From: Stramonita haemastoma
Lineage: Eukaryota > Mollusca > Gastropoda > Neogastropoda > Muricidae
Direction of reading: 5' to 3'
NCBI GenBank assembly: GCA_030674155.1
Contig: CM060322.1
Coordinates: 66,443,736-66,507,735 of the forward strand
DNA: 64,000 nucleotides
Positions within the stretch are counted from its first letter, which is position 1, and the number at the start of each line of letters is the position of its first letter. A program made the position numbers and the translations under genes. This document shows positions 1 through 9,646 of this stretch, in pieces. Under the pieces are notes generated by a model, which did not search any database, was not told the origin of the DNA, and saw nothing but the letters and a program-made list of their open reading frames with translations.

Positions 1-813
1 TAGTAACAACTGTTACTGGGATCTAGCCCACCCCGTAAGTGTACAGGGTGGTTGCACTGTGGCTGCTATAAGTACTCAACTCTGATTGCTGATTTCTAGC
101 AGGCACTATTCCCCCCCTATTGCTGTCCAATCCTGGGAGCTATCAGTCTTTATCTCAAAATAATTACCACTAGCAGGTTCTCTAATGGCATGGGTCACTT
201 TCAACATACTGCCGAAACTCCTGATCTTGAATTAAGAAGTTTTATTAAGCTTCCTTCTGAGATAAATGGAGTATGTTTCTACTGATAAAACTATGTATTT
301 GCACTTAAGTGTTTTTAGTTGAAAGGATTCCTTCAACTTAATAGACAGGAAGATATAGAAAACAAAGTAAGTGTGCCTTTCCCATGAGGAGAAACATTGA
401 TCAATCAAACATTGCAAATAAAATTATGTACAAATACTAAAAAGAACATAAAAACTGTACATACCAACTGTTCTTCTCTGGGTTTTTTGCCACTGACGAA
501 GAATATTTTGTTGAGATATAGCCATCCAAGATAAGAGTTATTCCAACAGTGAAATCCACATACCACAACGGTATTCCGATGTCACAAATGCCATCTCCAC
601 AATTCAGAACGTGTACAGTTTCAAGCTTTCCTTTCATGAATAATCTATATCAGTTCTAGCACAGCACACTGTGATAATCATTGTTCTCTAATCAGTTCTA
701 GCACAGCACACTGTTTGTGATAACCATTGTTCTCTGCAGCTAAACAGTAACAACTGCTAACACACACAACCCCCTCCCCATCCCACCCTCCCCACACAGC
801 CTTGCAGCCAATT
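1..813 (-). other. 3' flank of the DUF7869-like gene (A copy)
   Basis: This is the mirror of 57841-58655. It contains two short open frames kept in both copies (minus strand 437-637, starting MKGKLETVHVLNCGDG, and 232-417). Conservation between recent duplicates is weak evidence for coding, so they are not called as genes. No terminal inverted repeat or target duplication of the DUF7869-like unit could be found here. The unit may extend past the window start. Confidence 0.4.
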
Positions 814-1463
814 CTAGTCTGTCTCCTCCCCACTGTCACAGTCATTCACATCCAGCTCCTCCAGACGGTCCACCTGGCTGACCAAGGTCAGCAGGTTGTT
901 GTAGAAGGGGTGGTGCTCCTCTGGAATCACACCTGAGCGACACAGGGAAAGTAGGTCTCGCTTCTTGGCCTCTGAAATGGGCAGCTTGCCCTGGTAACGA
1001 GGTTTGATGATCTGCCCCAGAGATGGCTGCCTCCTCCTTGCTGAGGGTGTTGAGAGACAGAGCTGGTAGTAATCACTATCATCAAAGTCGTACTTGAAGA
1101 ACATGGTGTCTTGGCGTTTGCTGAAGTGGATCACCTTCATCTTCAGCCAGCTCACTCGCTTGCTCTGCCTGTCCACCTTGGTGTTGCGGATGACCTGTGA
1201 TGCCAGGTGCTTGAAGTCAAGGATCTGACTGAACCAAATGGGGACAACAGTGTAGGGGTTTTGGCGCCTCGCCATGCGGGAAATAATGTCCCAGCCACTG
1301 GGAGTGTACACAGGGCTTGCTTTTAGTGCAAATGCAATTGCTGAGTGCATAGAATCACATTCCATCTGCATAAGGCCGGTCTCCAGGTACTTGTGGGTGA
1401 CTGAAGTGATAGTGGGAACTTGCTCGAGGGCATACAGGATGGCTACTGCTAAGTACTGATTGC
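814..1463 (-). pseudogene. DUF7869-like protein, C-terminal half (5'-truncated copy)
   Basis: The open frame from about 1371 to 814 encodes MECDSMHSAIAFA, then a region rich in aromatic and basic residues, and ends in an acidic tail (DCDSGEETD, stop). It matches the 3' half of the copy at 56060-57840. The homology begins near 1463 at sequence equal to base 57187, just before the SDCCGGQN motif, which is lost here. Upstream of that point the sequence jumps to material equal to 54745, so the 5' half is deleted in this arm. Unlike the C copy, this one keeps a tryptophan codon (RVSWLKMK) where C has TGA. Probably the remains of a transposase-like domain; no function is expected for this fragment. 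Confidence 0.6.
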
Positions 1464-1530
1464 AATTTTAACATACATATGCATGCATGCACACATACCC
1501 ACACCCACCCTCACACTACCACCTACTCAC

Positions 1531-1668
1531 CCCAGGATGAGGACACACAGGCCCCATAGTAGTGATATGGGTGGCTGAGAAGCCCAAGCTGAAAAGCTCA
1601 TCCTCTTCCCATATGTAATGGTCAGAAATGTCAAGCAAGAGTACTAAAAGAGGGCCAGTACGGCAAGC
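1531..1668 (-). CDS. Candidate exon 'DISDHYIWEEDELF' (A copy)
   Basis: On the minus strand an AG acceptor (TTGATAG) is followed by an open frame with LLVLLLDISDHYIWEEDELF and then SATHITTMGPV, ending at a GTGAGT donor at 1525-1530. The same exon-like block recurs at 54540-54673 and 59157-59284. This copy has four extra bases (GTGT) shortly before the donor, shifting the end of its frame. The peptide is a hydrophobic strand followed by an acidic loop. I do not recognise the family. Bounded splice sites and a long open frame in three copies support an exon; the lesion suggests this copy is dead. Confidence 0.4.
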
Positions 1669-1919
1669 CTATCAACTGTCAAGCTCAAGAAAACCCCTGT
1701 GTTGTCTTTAACCTTTTCACTGCTGACCTATTTTGCTCAGGCCTATGCTGAAGAAATTTTCAGAAACAGACAAAAATCACGCATATGATTTTCAATTGCT
1801 TTTAATTCAGGAAACTCCTAAGATAGCTACATAAAAGTATATACCAAATGAAAGGAAATTGAATGAAGATTGTATCTGTGACAATTTTAAAAATATATAA
1901 TTAGACAGACACACATGCG

Positions 1920-1960
1920 CGCAGGCAGGCATGCGCATGCACACACACACACACACACGC
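1920..1960. repeat. (CA)n-rich tract
   Basis: Short CA repeat mirroring the longer (TG)n tract at 54200-54265. Bases 1961-2900 contain low-complexity and unassigned DNA with no gene I can support, apart from a short stretch at 2690-2760 that matches 59060-59130 in reverse complement. Confidence 0.7.
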
Positions 1961-2918
1961 TCTTCACACAAACACACAGCCAGGGAGCCAGGGCATATGT
2001 CAGCAAGAACAACAGCTCATCAACAAAACAAACAGACACACACACTGAAAACTGACAGCTAACGAGTAGCCTAGGTGACAAGTGACACACGGTCGCAACC
2101 ACTTCAAAGTAGATCAAACACATCGGCCACTTAGTGACTGGCTCATTCGCTCACTGACCAAGCCCTGACCAAAGGTGCAACCATACGATACACACATTTA
2201 GTTGTTCTGTTTATGAATAAACAGAGAAAAAAAAAGCAATATAATTATGTTATGAAAATGAACAAAGCCCTCAAATATACCCAACATCTTCTCGGATGAT
2301 ACGATCTTCATGTTCCGATTCAGACCATGAGTACGCAGAAATAAAATAAAATAAAAATCTCCACTATCTTGATCTCTATAAATTTCATCAATAACTTCGG
2401 CAACTGTGTAGGTCAGTTAAGGGACAGCCATTGCTTCGAAAACCCAAAAATTGAACTTTGGAGTACCTTGTTTACCTTGCCGATTGAACGTCATAAAATA
2501 TGCAAATAACTTGAACAAATGGGACTCATGGGTTGAAGATACATCAAGGGAGCTAAACAAATCATAATAAGAAGGATTTTCAGCAATGCTGAGCAAAACA
2601 GAGAGAGCGTTGGTTCATGAGGAGCGGTGCTGGTCAACACAGCATTGCAGGTGGTGGTTTCTATGACGAGCAGCGCTCGTCAACAGCACAGTGTAGGGGT
2701 TAAGAAAATGGCGCCTGGCCAGAGGCTCAAGGGAAATGTTTGGGGTCATGTTTGTGTGTATGCAAGCATGAACATGCACAAGCACACATACTACAGGAGT
2801 ACTATCTAGGTGAACACAGACACAGACAGAGATATACATAGACACACAGACACAGGCACACATTTTAGGGGAAGTGGGGGGTATGGACTTGCAATGCCTT
2901 GAGGGGTGGGTTTGTGCT

Positions 2919-3436
2919 CCTGGTTTGATAGTTCTGAGGGGGTGATCCTGTGTTGCTGGAGGGTCTTTGGAGGTTAGAGTTTTATCACCAGGGTTGTGTT
3001 TGGGGCTACAATTTGCTTTGAACATAAGATTTTTTTTCAGGTAAAACTGTATTTGCTGAAAAACATTGGATAAGACTTTGATTTCTCTCTAAAACCATTA
3101 GTGCATACTATAAGGAAGACTTGCACACTTGTCTGCATACATTTACACCCCTCCCCCCCCCACATACACACATACACACAGACACACATGACTGCATGCC
3201 TCAACTGGAATATACTACCAAGTGGAAACCACTGTCTTTCTTGTTAGCTACATGTCCTCTTTATATGTGCAAGTTCAGCCTGCTGTAGAATAAGTATGCA
3301 GAACTGACATCTTCCTCAGGACAGTCAGTTGCCTGCAAGTTTGATTGGCTGGTTTGATAGTTCTGAGGGGGTGATCCTGTGTTGCTGGAGGGTCTTTGGA
3401 GTTTAGAGTTTTATCACCAGGGTTGTGTTTTGGGCA
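2919..3436 (+). repeat. Pair of ~87-bp direct repeats (2919-3004 and 3350-3436)
   Basis: Both units start TGGTTTGATAGTTCTGAGGG and continue through GGAGGGTCTTTGGAG to CAGGGTTGTGTTT. The second unit is shared with copy B (about 21690-21770, reverse complement) but is absent from C at the matching point (about 54155). A and B therefore share an insertion or duplication that C lacks. Confidence 0.75.
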
Positions 3437-3568
3437 ACAAAACACAAGCCTAGCCTAGATAGTAGGCTAGGGTGTAAATCCAAAAAAATGTTGGCTTTGA
3501 TTTTCTCTTTGTTTGCTTCTTGAGTAAAGGATTGGTTTTCTTATCAAGGTATGAAAATATGTCTATAC

Positions 3569-3817
3569 CTGTTAATGCAATGTTCCTTCTTATTTTTTCT
3601 GGTGATAATCTTCCTTAGTCACAATTGTCATTATCTTTCGGTGAGAAGTTTGTAAGCTAAAGTGATCTTCCTGATTTTCTCCAGCTGCTCCATTTTCTTT
3701 TGCCAGAAAAAAATATGTAGTCTCAGCCGTGTCTGGACTACCCACCATTGCACAAGATTCCCCTGACAAAGCCAAACTGGACAGTCCTTTAACCAATGTC
3801 AGTTTTCCTTCTTCCAG
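3569..3817 (-). pseudogene. Candidate exon 'GESCAMVGSPDTAE' (A copy)
   Basis: The minus-strand acceptor CAACTTAG is followed by an open frame beginning LEEGKLTLVKGLSS, then GESCAMVGSPDTAETTYFF and TSHRKIMTIVTKEDYHQ. A GTATAG donor follows after ATTAACAG. In this copy one base is missing from the A-run, so a TAA appears just before the donor. Copy B (21301-21549) reads on to IRRNIALT at the donor but has other frameshifts. Copy C (53819-54070) has a T-run frameshift and a changed donor. The pattern fits a genuine ancestral exon of about 83 codons whose three copies decayed separately. Family not recognised. Confidence 0.5.
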
Positions 3818-4354
3818 CTAAGTTGACCACATTCTAAAATATGTTGATAAAAGCACATTTGACTGTGCAAGTAAAGAAAAAGACAAACTAGCCTATGATT
3901 GACACATGGCATTAAAAATGTTGCTGAATTTGGTCTTTGTACCCCCAAAGTCACAGCCATACTGCCTGACTGACTGGTTTAATAGTGATACTACACACAG
4001 TGGACATGAGCAGTGACTGAATAGGATTGGTAGTGTGACTTGGCTACATGATTCTGCAGTGGTTTAGACAGAGGCACATGACCAGGTAGTACTGTAGACA
4101 TAGAAACAGGACAGTGCGGCACTCGTAAATTTCTATTCTTTTCTCACATCCTTCATTAGACTGCTTTTTTCTGTGAAGATTACTAAGAATATGATTATTC
4201 ATTAGTCACTGATGGATACAGTCTGAAGCTAATTTTGTCTTTTGTCTTACCCATGTGTTTGAAAAAGTGATTTAGTTTTGTCAAAGAGTGGAATGTTTGG
4301 GATAGATGTGTTATCAGACAGGTTTTGGTGTGGGTTGGGGGGTGGGGGGTGGGG

Positions 4355-4430
4355 GTCTCAGGCCAGATGGTGCACACTATGGCTCGGTATGGTCCTGTGT
4401 TCACATCTGTATGGAACAACTCACAGAAAG
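4355..4430 (-). CDS. Candidate exon 'FHTDVNTGPYRAIV' (A copy)
   Basis: The minus-strand acceptor TCGTCAG is followed by a 25-codon open frame FCELFHTDVNTGPYRAIVCT then IWPET, running into a G/C-rich homopolymer. The B copy (20689-20764) is identical in frame. The C copy (52989-53063) has lost two bases after NTGP and hits stops. No clean GT donor is visible, so the 3' border is uncertain. Lies between two other candidate exons on the same strand. Family not recognised. Confidence 0.35.
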
Positions 4431-4866
4431 CTGACGAGGAATCAAAACAAGTAGATTATGGTAAGATTAAAAACATGAAAACCTCTAGCAACATACTAGT
4501 AGATTATAAAGAGTGTTAAAAAACATTATTAAAAAATCAGCAACATACTAGTAGATGATAGACATTGATCAGAAATGTGAAAACATTCAACAACATACTT
4601 GTGGAATTTTTTTAGGGGGGGGGGGGAGTTGACTTGTTAGCACCTGATTATTTCAGGCTAAAAATTCTTGAAGAGGGTTGGTAGCTGGTGCAATGACCTG
4701 TAGACTCAGCTGGGGAAAGTGACATTTCAAGGAGACCAAGTCTCTGTGACTTTTTAGAGAAATTGTATTCATTTTATAACTGTCAGTGTTTTATCTCCCC
4801 CTCCCCCATCCCCCCACTTTATTTTACAGGTTTGGGTTCTAAAATCTATAGTCACATTTATTATGG

Positions 4867-5052
4867 TCACACAACTCTTTCATCTATAAGAAGCCCGGTT
4901 GGATCAACTCTGCTGATCTCTCTTTTACTCTGAATGTTCTGAGCATCATAGTCAGAAACTTCAATCTTCATAGCCACTAACTGCCCTTCAATTTCATGAT
5001 CTTTCTTCTTGATCCATACTGATTTTCCAAGATACTTTTTTTTGTTACCAAA
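4867..5052 (-). CDS. Candidate exon 'VWIKKKDHEIEGQLVAMK' (A copy)
   Basis: After the acceptor CATCTTAG the minus strand reads FGNKKKYLGKSVWIKKKDHE, then IEGQLVAMKIEVSDYDAQ and NIQSKREISRVDPTGLLIDE, to a TGA 62 codons in. Arm C keeps the same frame over its full length (52370-52555) with a few replacements (for example CRVDPTWLRIDERVM). Copy B is frameshifted. The charged, strand-rich sequence looks like a folded domain but I cannot name it. The stop could be real, or a donor such as GTGTGA just before it could extend the gene. Confidence 0.5.
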   Translation of the reverse strand, partial: FGNKKKYLGKSVWIKKKDHEIEGQLVAMKIEVSDYDAQNIQSKREISRVDPTGLLIDERVV

Positions 5053-5406
5053 CTAAGATGATATTTAAATGTAAATTTTCTTTTGGTTTAGATTTCCTTT
5101 ACTGCTGTATTTTGTCTTCCTAAAGTGGGAGTGTGGGAGTTTTGAAGGCAGGCCAAAGACATGGGTAAGCCTGTAGTCTCAAACTGTGCCTGCAAGGTGA
5201 GTGAGGCACTGCAGGTCTGCTGTGAATGGAGGGGCTGGGTGGTGGTGGTGGTGGGGGCTAATAAAAATAGAAAGCCTTGGTACAAGGAAGTCCTGGTTAG
5301 TGTTCATGTCCCTTTGTGTTTGTAGTGATACAAGTTGTTGGTACAGGGAAGTCCTAGTCGGTGTCAGTGTTCCTTTGTATGTGTAGTGCTACAGGTAGAC
5401 AAATCT

Positions 5407-5562
5407 TCATAGTATTTCTTCTGTTTCTTGACTTGTCAAAATGGGAACCTTTCCAAATTTTTCCTCTTGCTTTTTGTGGTAGACATGTTGATTTGAAAGG
5501 TTGACTATCATCCCATTGTATGGAGTGTTGATCATTTGTGGCATCCTAGTTATTCTTAACAT
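5407..5562 (-). CDS. Candidate coding segment 'NTPYNGMIVNLSNQHVY'
   Basis: A 52-codon minus-strand frame from ATG at 5562 encodes MLRITRMPQMINTPYNGMIV, NLSNQHVYHKKQEEKFGKV and PILTSQETEEIL, then TGA. It overlaps by a few bases the end of the open frame at 5556-5809 in a different frame. All three copies show the same arrangement, so either one old frameshift joins the two segments or a short intron separates them. Copy B equivalent: 19549-19704. No family recognised. Confidence 0.35.
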   Translation of the reverse strand: MLRITRMPQMINTPYNGMIVNLSNQHVYHKKQEEKFGKVPILTSQETEEIL

Positions 5563-5809
5563 TTCCTGTCTGCTAAAGAATTGTCACTCCATTTGTTGGC
5601 TTCATACGCTAACATCCTCTCATCTTTGAAAGTTACATTTTCTGAGTTAGCATGTTTGTGCTCCAGTTTCTGTGAAAGCTTTATTCTTTGTGCTTCTGTT
5701 GGGAAACCTTTTGTAGTGACTGCAGTCTTCACATGGATGTGTTTCTGCAAGGTTTTCACAGCACTTCTTTTTCCTGCACTGTCTGTGACTGACTGTACTA
5801 AAGACAGGT
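5556..5809 (-). CDS. Candidate exon 'KTLQKHIHVKTAVTTK' (A copy)
   Basis: A minus-strand CTGCAG acceptor leads into an open frame: LSLVQSVTDSAGKRSAV, KTLQKHIHVKTAVTTKGF, PTEAQRIKLSQKLEHKHANS, ENVTFKDERMLAYEANKW, SDNSLADRKC and a stop. It is basic and likely helical. Copy B (19302-19555) is intact with two replacements; copy C (51629 onward) is broken by a one-base insertion. The downstream frame 5407-5562 probably continues the same protein. Not recognised. Confidence 0.45.
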
Positions 5810-5959
5810 CTGCAGTGTGTCTGTGTCACTCCAGTTTTTCCTGAGTTTCTGCCCCCTTTCTTTCTGCTATCCTGTCTAACCCCACCCTTGTCCCTTGTGT
5901 GTTGGTTGTGACATGTAGGAAAATATAGATACAGTCTTAGAGTGGAGTGGAAAAGTGAC

Positions 5960-6045
5960 AGTGTGTGTGTTTGTGTGTGTATGTGTGTTTGTCTGTGTCT
6001 GTGTGTGTGTTTGTGCATGTGTGACTGTGTGTCTGTGTGTGTGTG
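5960..6045. repeat. (TG)n-rich tract
   Basis: Imperfect TGTGTGTCTG repeat, mirrored by CA-rich tracts at 19045-19150 and 51385-51480. Confidence 0.7.
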
Positions 6046-6189
6046 TCCTATAGAGCAGTATAGTTGTGGTGGTCATAGTAATAGTGGTAGCTGTAGCATT
6101 AGTAACGGTAGTAAAATATAATAATAGCTAAACTGGTAATTGTAGTATGCCATCTAATATATGTTTACATCAGTAATACTAGATATCTT

Positions 6190-7304
6190 TTATAGACTTC
6201 AAAAAGGCCTTTGACAGGGTATGGCATGACGGCCTCTGGCAAGTACTCAGGCACTTCAACATTGACAACTGCCTAATTGAAGTTATCAAGGCTCTGTACG
6301 AGAACGCAAGAAGTGCAGTTTTCATGAACAATCACGTGGGCGAGTTCTTTAAGACCACGGTTGATGTTCGCTAGGGCTGCCTTCTCTCACCTGTACTCTT
6401 CAACCTCTTCCTCGAAAACATCATAACAGAGACACTGCAAAACCACCCCACTTCAATCTCCATTGGTGGAAGACCCCTTTGCAACCTCAGATTTGCAGAT
6501 GACTTTGACCTCATGGCAGCAGCAAACAAGAACTGCCAATCCTCACAGTCTAACAGATCAAGCGAGCGCATATGGCATAAGGGTCAGAGTACAGAGAAAT
6601 TAAAGATCATGGTCAACAGCGCGAGTAATGACATCATGGAAATAAAAATGAATGGAGAAATACTGGAAGAGGAGAGCCAATTCAAATACTTAAGCTCCGT
6701 CCTAACAAAAGATGGCACATCAAACAATGAAGTGAAAGCTTGCATTGCAACAGCAACATCTGCTCTAGTCAGACTCGAGAGGATCATCAGAAGCAACAAC
6801 ATCATCTTCTGCACCAAATACCACCTCTACAAATCCCTCTGATATCTATCCTCCTATATGGTTGTGAATCATGGACTCTGACAGCAGAGTTAGAGAGGAG
6901 AATCCAAGCATTTGAGAACAAGTGCCACAGGAGACTCCTGAAAATATCATACAAAGAACACAAGACCAATAACTATGTGAAAGAAGAAATCAAAAAACGT
7001 GTGGGCCCCCAAGAGCCTTTGCTCTCCACCATAAAGAGGAGAAAGCTGATGTGGTTTGGTCACACCACAAGACCACAACACCCTAGCAAAAACCATCTTG
7101 CAAGGAACAGTCAAGGGCAAGAGAAGAAGAGGCCGCCAAAAGAAATCATGGGTTGACAACATCAAAGACTGGACTGCCCAACCCCTGCAACACCTCCTAT
7201 TAGCCACACAGGATCCTGAAGCATGGAAAAAGATCGCTGTTGTGTCTTCTCTCATGTCCCCCCTACGTCCTTTGGGAAATGGGACTGAGTTAGTCAGTGA
7301 GTGA
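6190..7304 (+). pseudogene. RTE-like LINE reverse transcriptase fragment (arm A)
   Basis: Starting at DFKKAFDRVWHDGLWQVL (RT motif A region), the plus strand continues through GCLLSPVLFNLFLENI (motif B), LCNLRFADDFDLM (motif C with the FADD catalytic pair), SILLYGCESWTL and GKRRRGRQKKSWVDNIKDW to a stop at 7304. An in-frame TAG replaces the Q of the usual RQGC motif near 6372, and the frame changes after FADD. The 5' endonuclease part is absent. A mirrored copy lies at 50140-51245 on the minus strand, so the insertion predates the arm duplication. The SW(V/M)DN C-terminal style suggests the RTE group; the exact clade is inference. Confidence 0.8.
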
Positions 7305-7419
7305 GGTTATTGTGTGCCGCTTGGAACATATAACAACATTTACAAAACTGCAGATACACTTATGGTGGTTGTAAAAAAAACACATTAGTGCTTATTCCAT
7401 TATCTTGAATATAAAAGAA

Positions 7420-7450
<31 letters not shown>
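7305..7450 (+). repeat. LINE/SINE-type 3' tail with (AAAT)n
   Basis: Contains GTGCTTATTCCATTATCTTG followed by AATATAAAAGAATAAATAAAT repeats. The same tail motif ends the tRNA-SINE at 42945-43275 and several SINE fragments in this window. Confidence 0.65.
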
Positions 7451-7451
<1 letters not shown>

Positions 7452-7760
7452 CCTCTCTCTCTCTCTCTCTCTCTGAGTTTCTCTCTCTGAGTCTCTCTCT
7501 AAGTATCTAAGTTTCTCTCTGCCTCTCTGTCCCTCTGTCTCTGTCTGTTTGCCTGTATGTCTGTCTGTCTCTCTATCTCTATCTCTTAACCACTCTTTCT
7601 CTCTCTGTTTCCCCCTCTTTCTCTCTATCTGTTGTGTGTATGTCTGTGTTCTGGTTGTCTACCTGTGTGTCTATCTGGATATTTGTCTGTGTGTCTGTGT
7701 GTCTGTCTGTTTTTCTTTCTCTCTCCTTTCTCTCTTCTCCATCTTCCTCTCACCCCCCCC

Positions 7761-7838
<78 letters not shown>

Positions 7839-7848
7839 GTTTCTCAGA
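7451..7848. repeat. (TC)n / TCTG-rich tract
   Basis: Polypyrimidine tract ending in a pure (CT)n run at about 7765-7835. Mirrored by the GA tract at 49560-49992. All open frames in it are translation artefacts. Confidence 0.9.
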
Positions 7849-8559
7849 TGAGACTTTAAACCTTATTTTAAACTTTAAACTTTATTGTTTAAAGTTGCAA
7901 TGTCTGTGAGTTGCAATGTTGTATATCTTTGTTTGCAGGGTATAATATTGTTGTGGACATTGTGTACAGACATGTGATTTCGTGAGTTGCAAGGTTGGTG
8001 TGTGGAGACAGTGGAGGACAGGACAGGGAGAAAGACAGTCATGACTCTGGCAGAGGTAATTACTCTGTGTGTGTGTTTATTTGTGTGATTATTTTTGTGT
8101 GTTTAATGTTGTGTGATTTTTTTGTGTGATAATATTTGTGTGCTTAGTTTTTTGTGCTTGTTTGTAGGATTATTTGTGTGTGTTTCTTTTTGTGTGTTTA
8201 ATTTTTGTGTTTCTACTTTTGAAAAAATCACATTTTCCTTTTGTGTTAATTTTTGTGTGTGTTGGTTTTGGGTGTTCATTTTGTGTTTTTAATGTCACAG
8301 GTTTGATGAATCTCAGGATATGTGAAGACGTTGAGAAGGAACAGTTGGGGGCTGGAGTCTGCTTCTGAGAAGTGTGTGTAAGATTGCACATAATTGTACA
8401 AATAACATAAAAAACCTGATATTTTCTTCTTTTTTAAGCATTGCTGAAGCATGCTGAAAACATGTGCAAAACGGGGATAATGGAGTAATAGATGTGTTTA
8501 TAATAAAAACAATACAAAAATGAGTTTTGGAATAAAAAATACATAACTTGCCTACCATA

Positions 8560-8735
8560 TGTATGTGTCTACCTCTCCCACAGCTGTCTGAAATCTGGCA
8601 CCACTTCAGGGATCCATGGTACTGAATGGTCTGAATGGTCTTAACTTCTTGGCTGTAGCATCCTTCAAACCTTGAAATGCTTTGTGTTGTAAATGAGAAA
8701 GGTTTGACACAAGTGTTTGTTGTCTTCTGTGCTGA
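8560..8735. other. Exon-like block open on both strands (A copy)
   Basis: On the minus strand the frame reads AQKTTNTCVKPFSFTTQSIS, then SLKWCQISDSCG, ending GRG. The arm C copy (48320-48475, plus) keeps the frame and differs by one 3-nt in-frame indel. On the plus strand a good acceptor (TGTCTACCTCTCCCACAG, ending about 8583) precedes LSEIWHHFRDPWY, matching the direction of the mini-exon array next to it. I cannot decide which strand is transcribed. Confidence 0.3.
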
Positions 8736-8788
8736 ATCCCATGCATTTCTCTTCAGTTGTGTATATTTTTTTTGTTTGTGCATTACAG

Positions 8789-9444
8789 GGCTGGTGTTCC
8801 ATGATGACCAAGGACTGGTGGTGCCATCTTTTTTTCTGTGGTAAGTGTTGAGTTTGTACGTTTCGGGTTGGGGGGGGATGTGTATAGATAGTATCTATAT
8901 CTATTCTGTTTGTGCCTTACAGTGTGGGCGTTCCATGATGACCAATGACCAAGGACTGGCGGTGCCATCTTTTTTTTTCTGTGGTAAGTGTTCAGTTTGT
9001 ACATGTCTGGGGGGGGGGGGGGGGGGATGTGTATAGACAGTAGCTATATTTATTCTGTTTGTGTTTACAGTGTTGGTGTTCCATGATGACCAAGGACTGG
9101 TGGTGCCATCAGTCTCAGCAGTCGGTAAGTGTTCAGTTTTTACATTTTGGGGTTGGGGGGTTGAGAGATGTGTATAGATAGTATCTATATTTATTCTGTT
9201 TGTGCTTACAGTTTGGTCTTTCATGATGACCAAGGAGTGGTGGTGCCATCTGACTCTGCTTTCAGTAAGTGTTCAGTTTGTACATTATGGGGTTGGGGGT
9301 GTGTGTGTATAGATAGTATATATATTTATTCTGTTTGCGCGTTACAGTGTCGGTGTTCAATGATGACCAGTGACAGCATAATAAGTTGTAGGCAAGTCGG
9401 TAAGTTTTCAGTACTGGTGATGCCATCTGTGTCTGCTTTCAGTA
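8789..9444 (+). repeat. Mini-exon array, arm A part 1
   Basis: Five to six tandem units with a period of about 136-144 bp. Each has an exon-like core preceded by CTGTTTGTGCTTACAG-type sequence and followed by GTAAGT: cores at 8789-8840, 8923-8983, 9071-9124, 9212-9264, 9348-9399 and a partial core at about 9412-9444. The core reads [18 protein letters not shown] in one frame or [13 protein letters not shown] in another; the 9071-9124 core is 54 nt, a multiple of three. The intron-like spacer contains a G-run and AGATAGTATCTATA. Spacers are conserved as well as cores, so this may be a plain tandem repeat that captured splice sites. Part 2 is at 14683-15360, and arm C carries a longer inverted version. 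Confidence 0.7.
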
Positions 9445-9646
9445 AGTTTTCAGTTTGTAAATTTTTGGGGGGGGGGGGGGTTGGGTGTGTGTGTTAAGAT
9501 AGTATTAGGTAGGACCACGGCAGCCGCTAACGAGTAAAGCGTGGCGGAAAGTGGCAAATTAGATCTACTTTGCACCCAAATTTCTCCATCCAAATCTAAA
9601 AGAAAGCTAAAAAAAAAATTTACTAGTAAAAAGTTTAATGCATTAA

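Noticed and set aside
1..813. Two small frames (232-417 and 437-637) as real genes
   Set aside because: They are open in both arms, but arm identity is high and there is no start context, splice or family evidence.
8789..9444. Calling the mini-exon array a definite protein-coding gene
   Set aside because: Spacers are conserved as well as cores, some cores have lengths not divisible by three and some contain stops, so it is kept as a repeat with a coding hypothesis.
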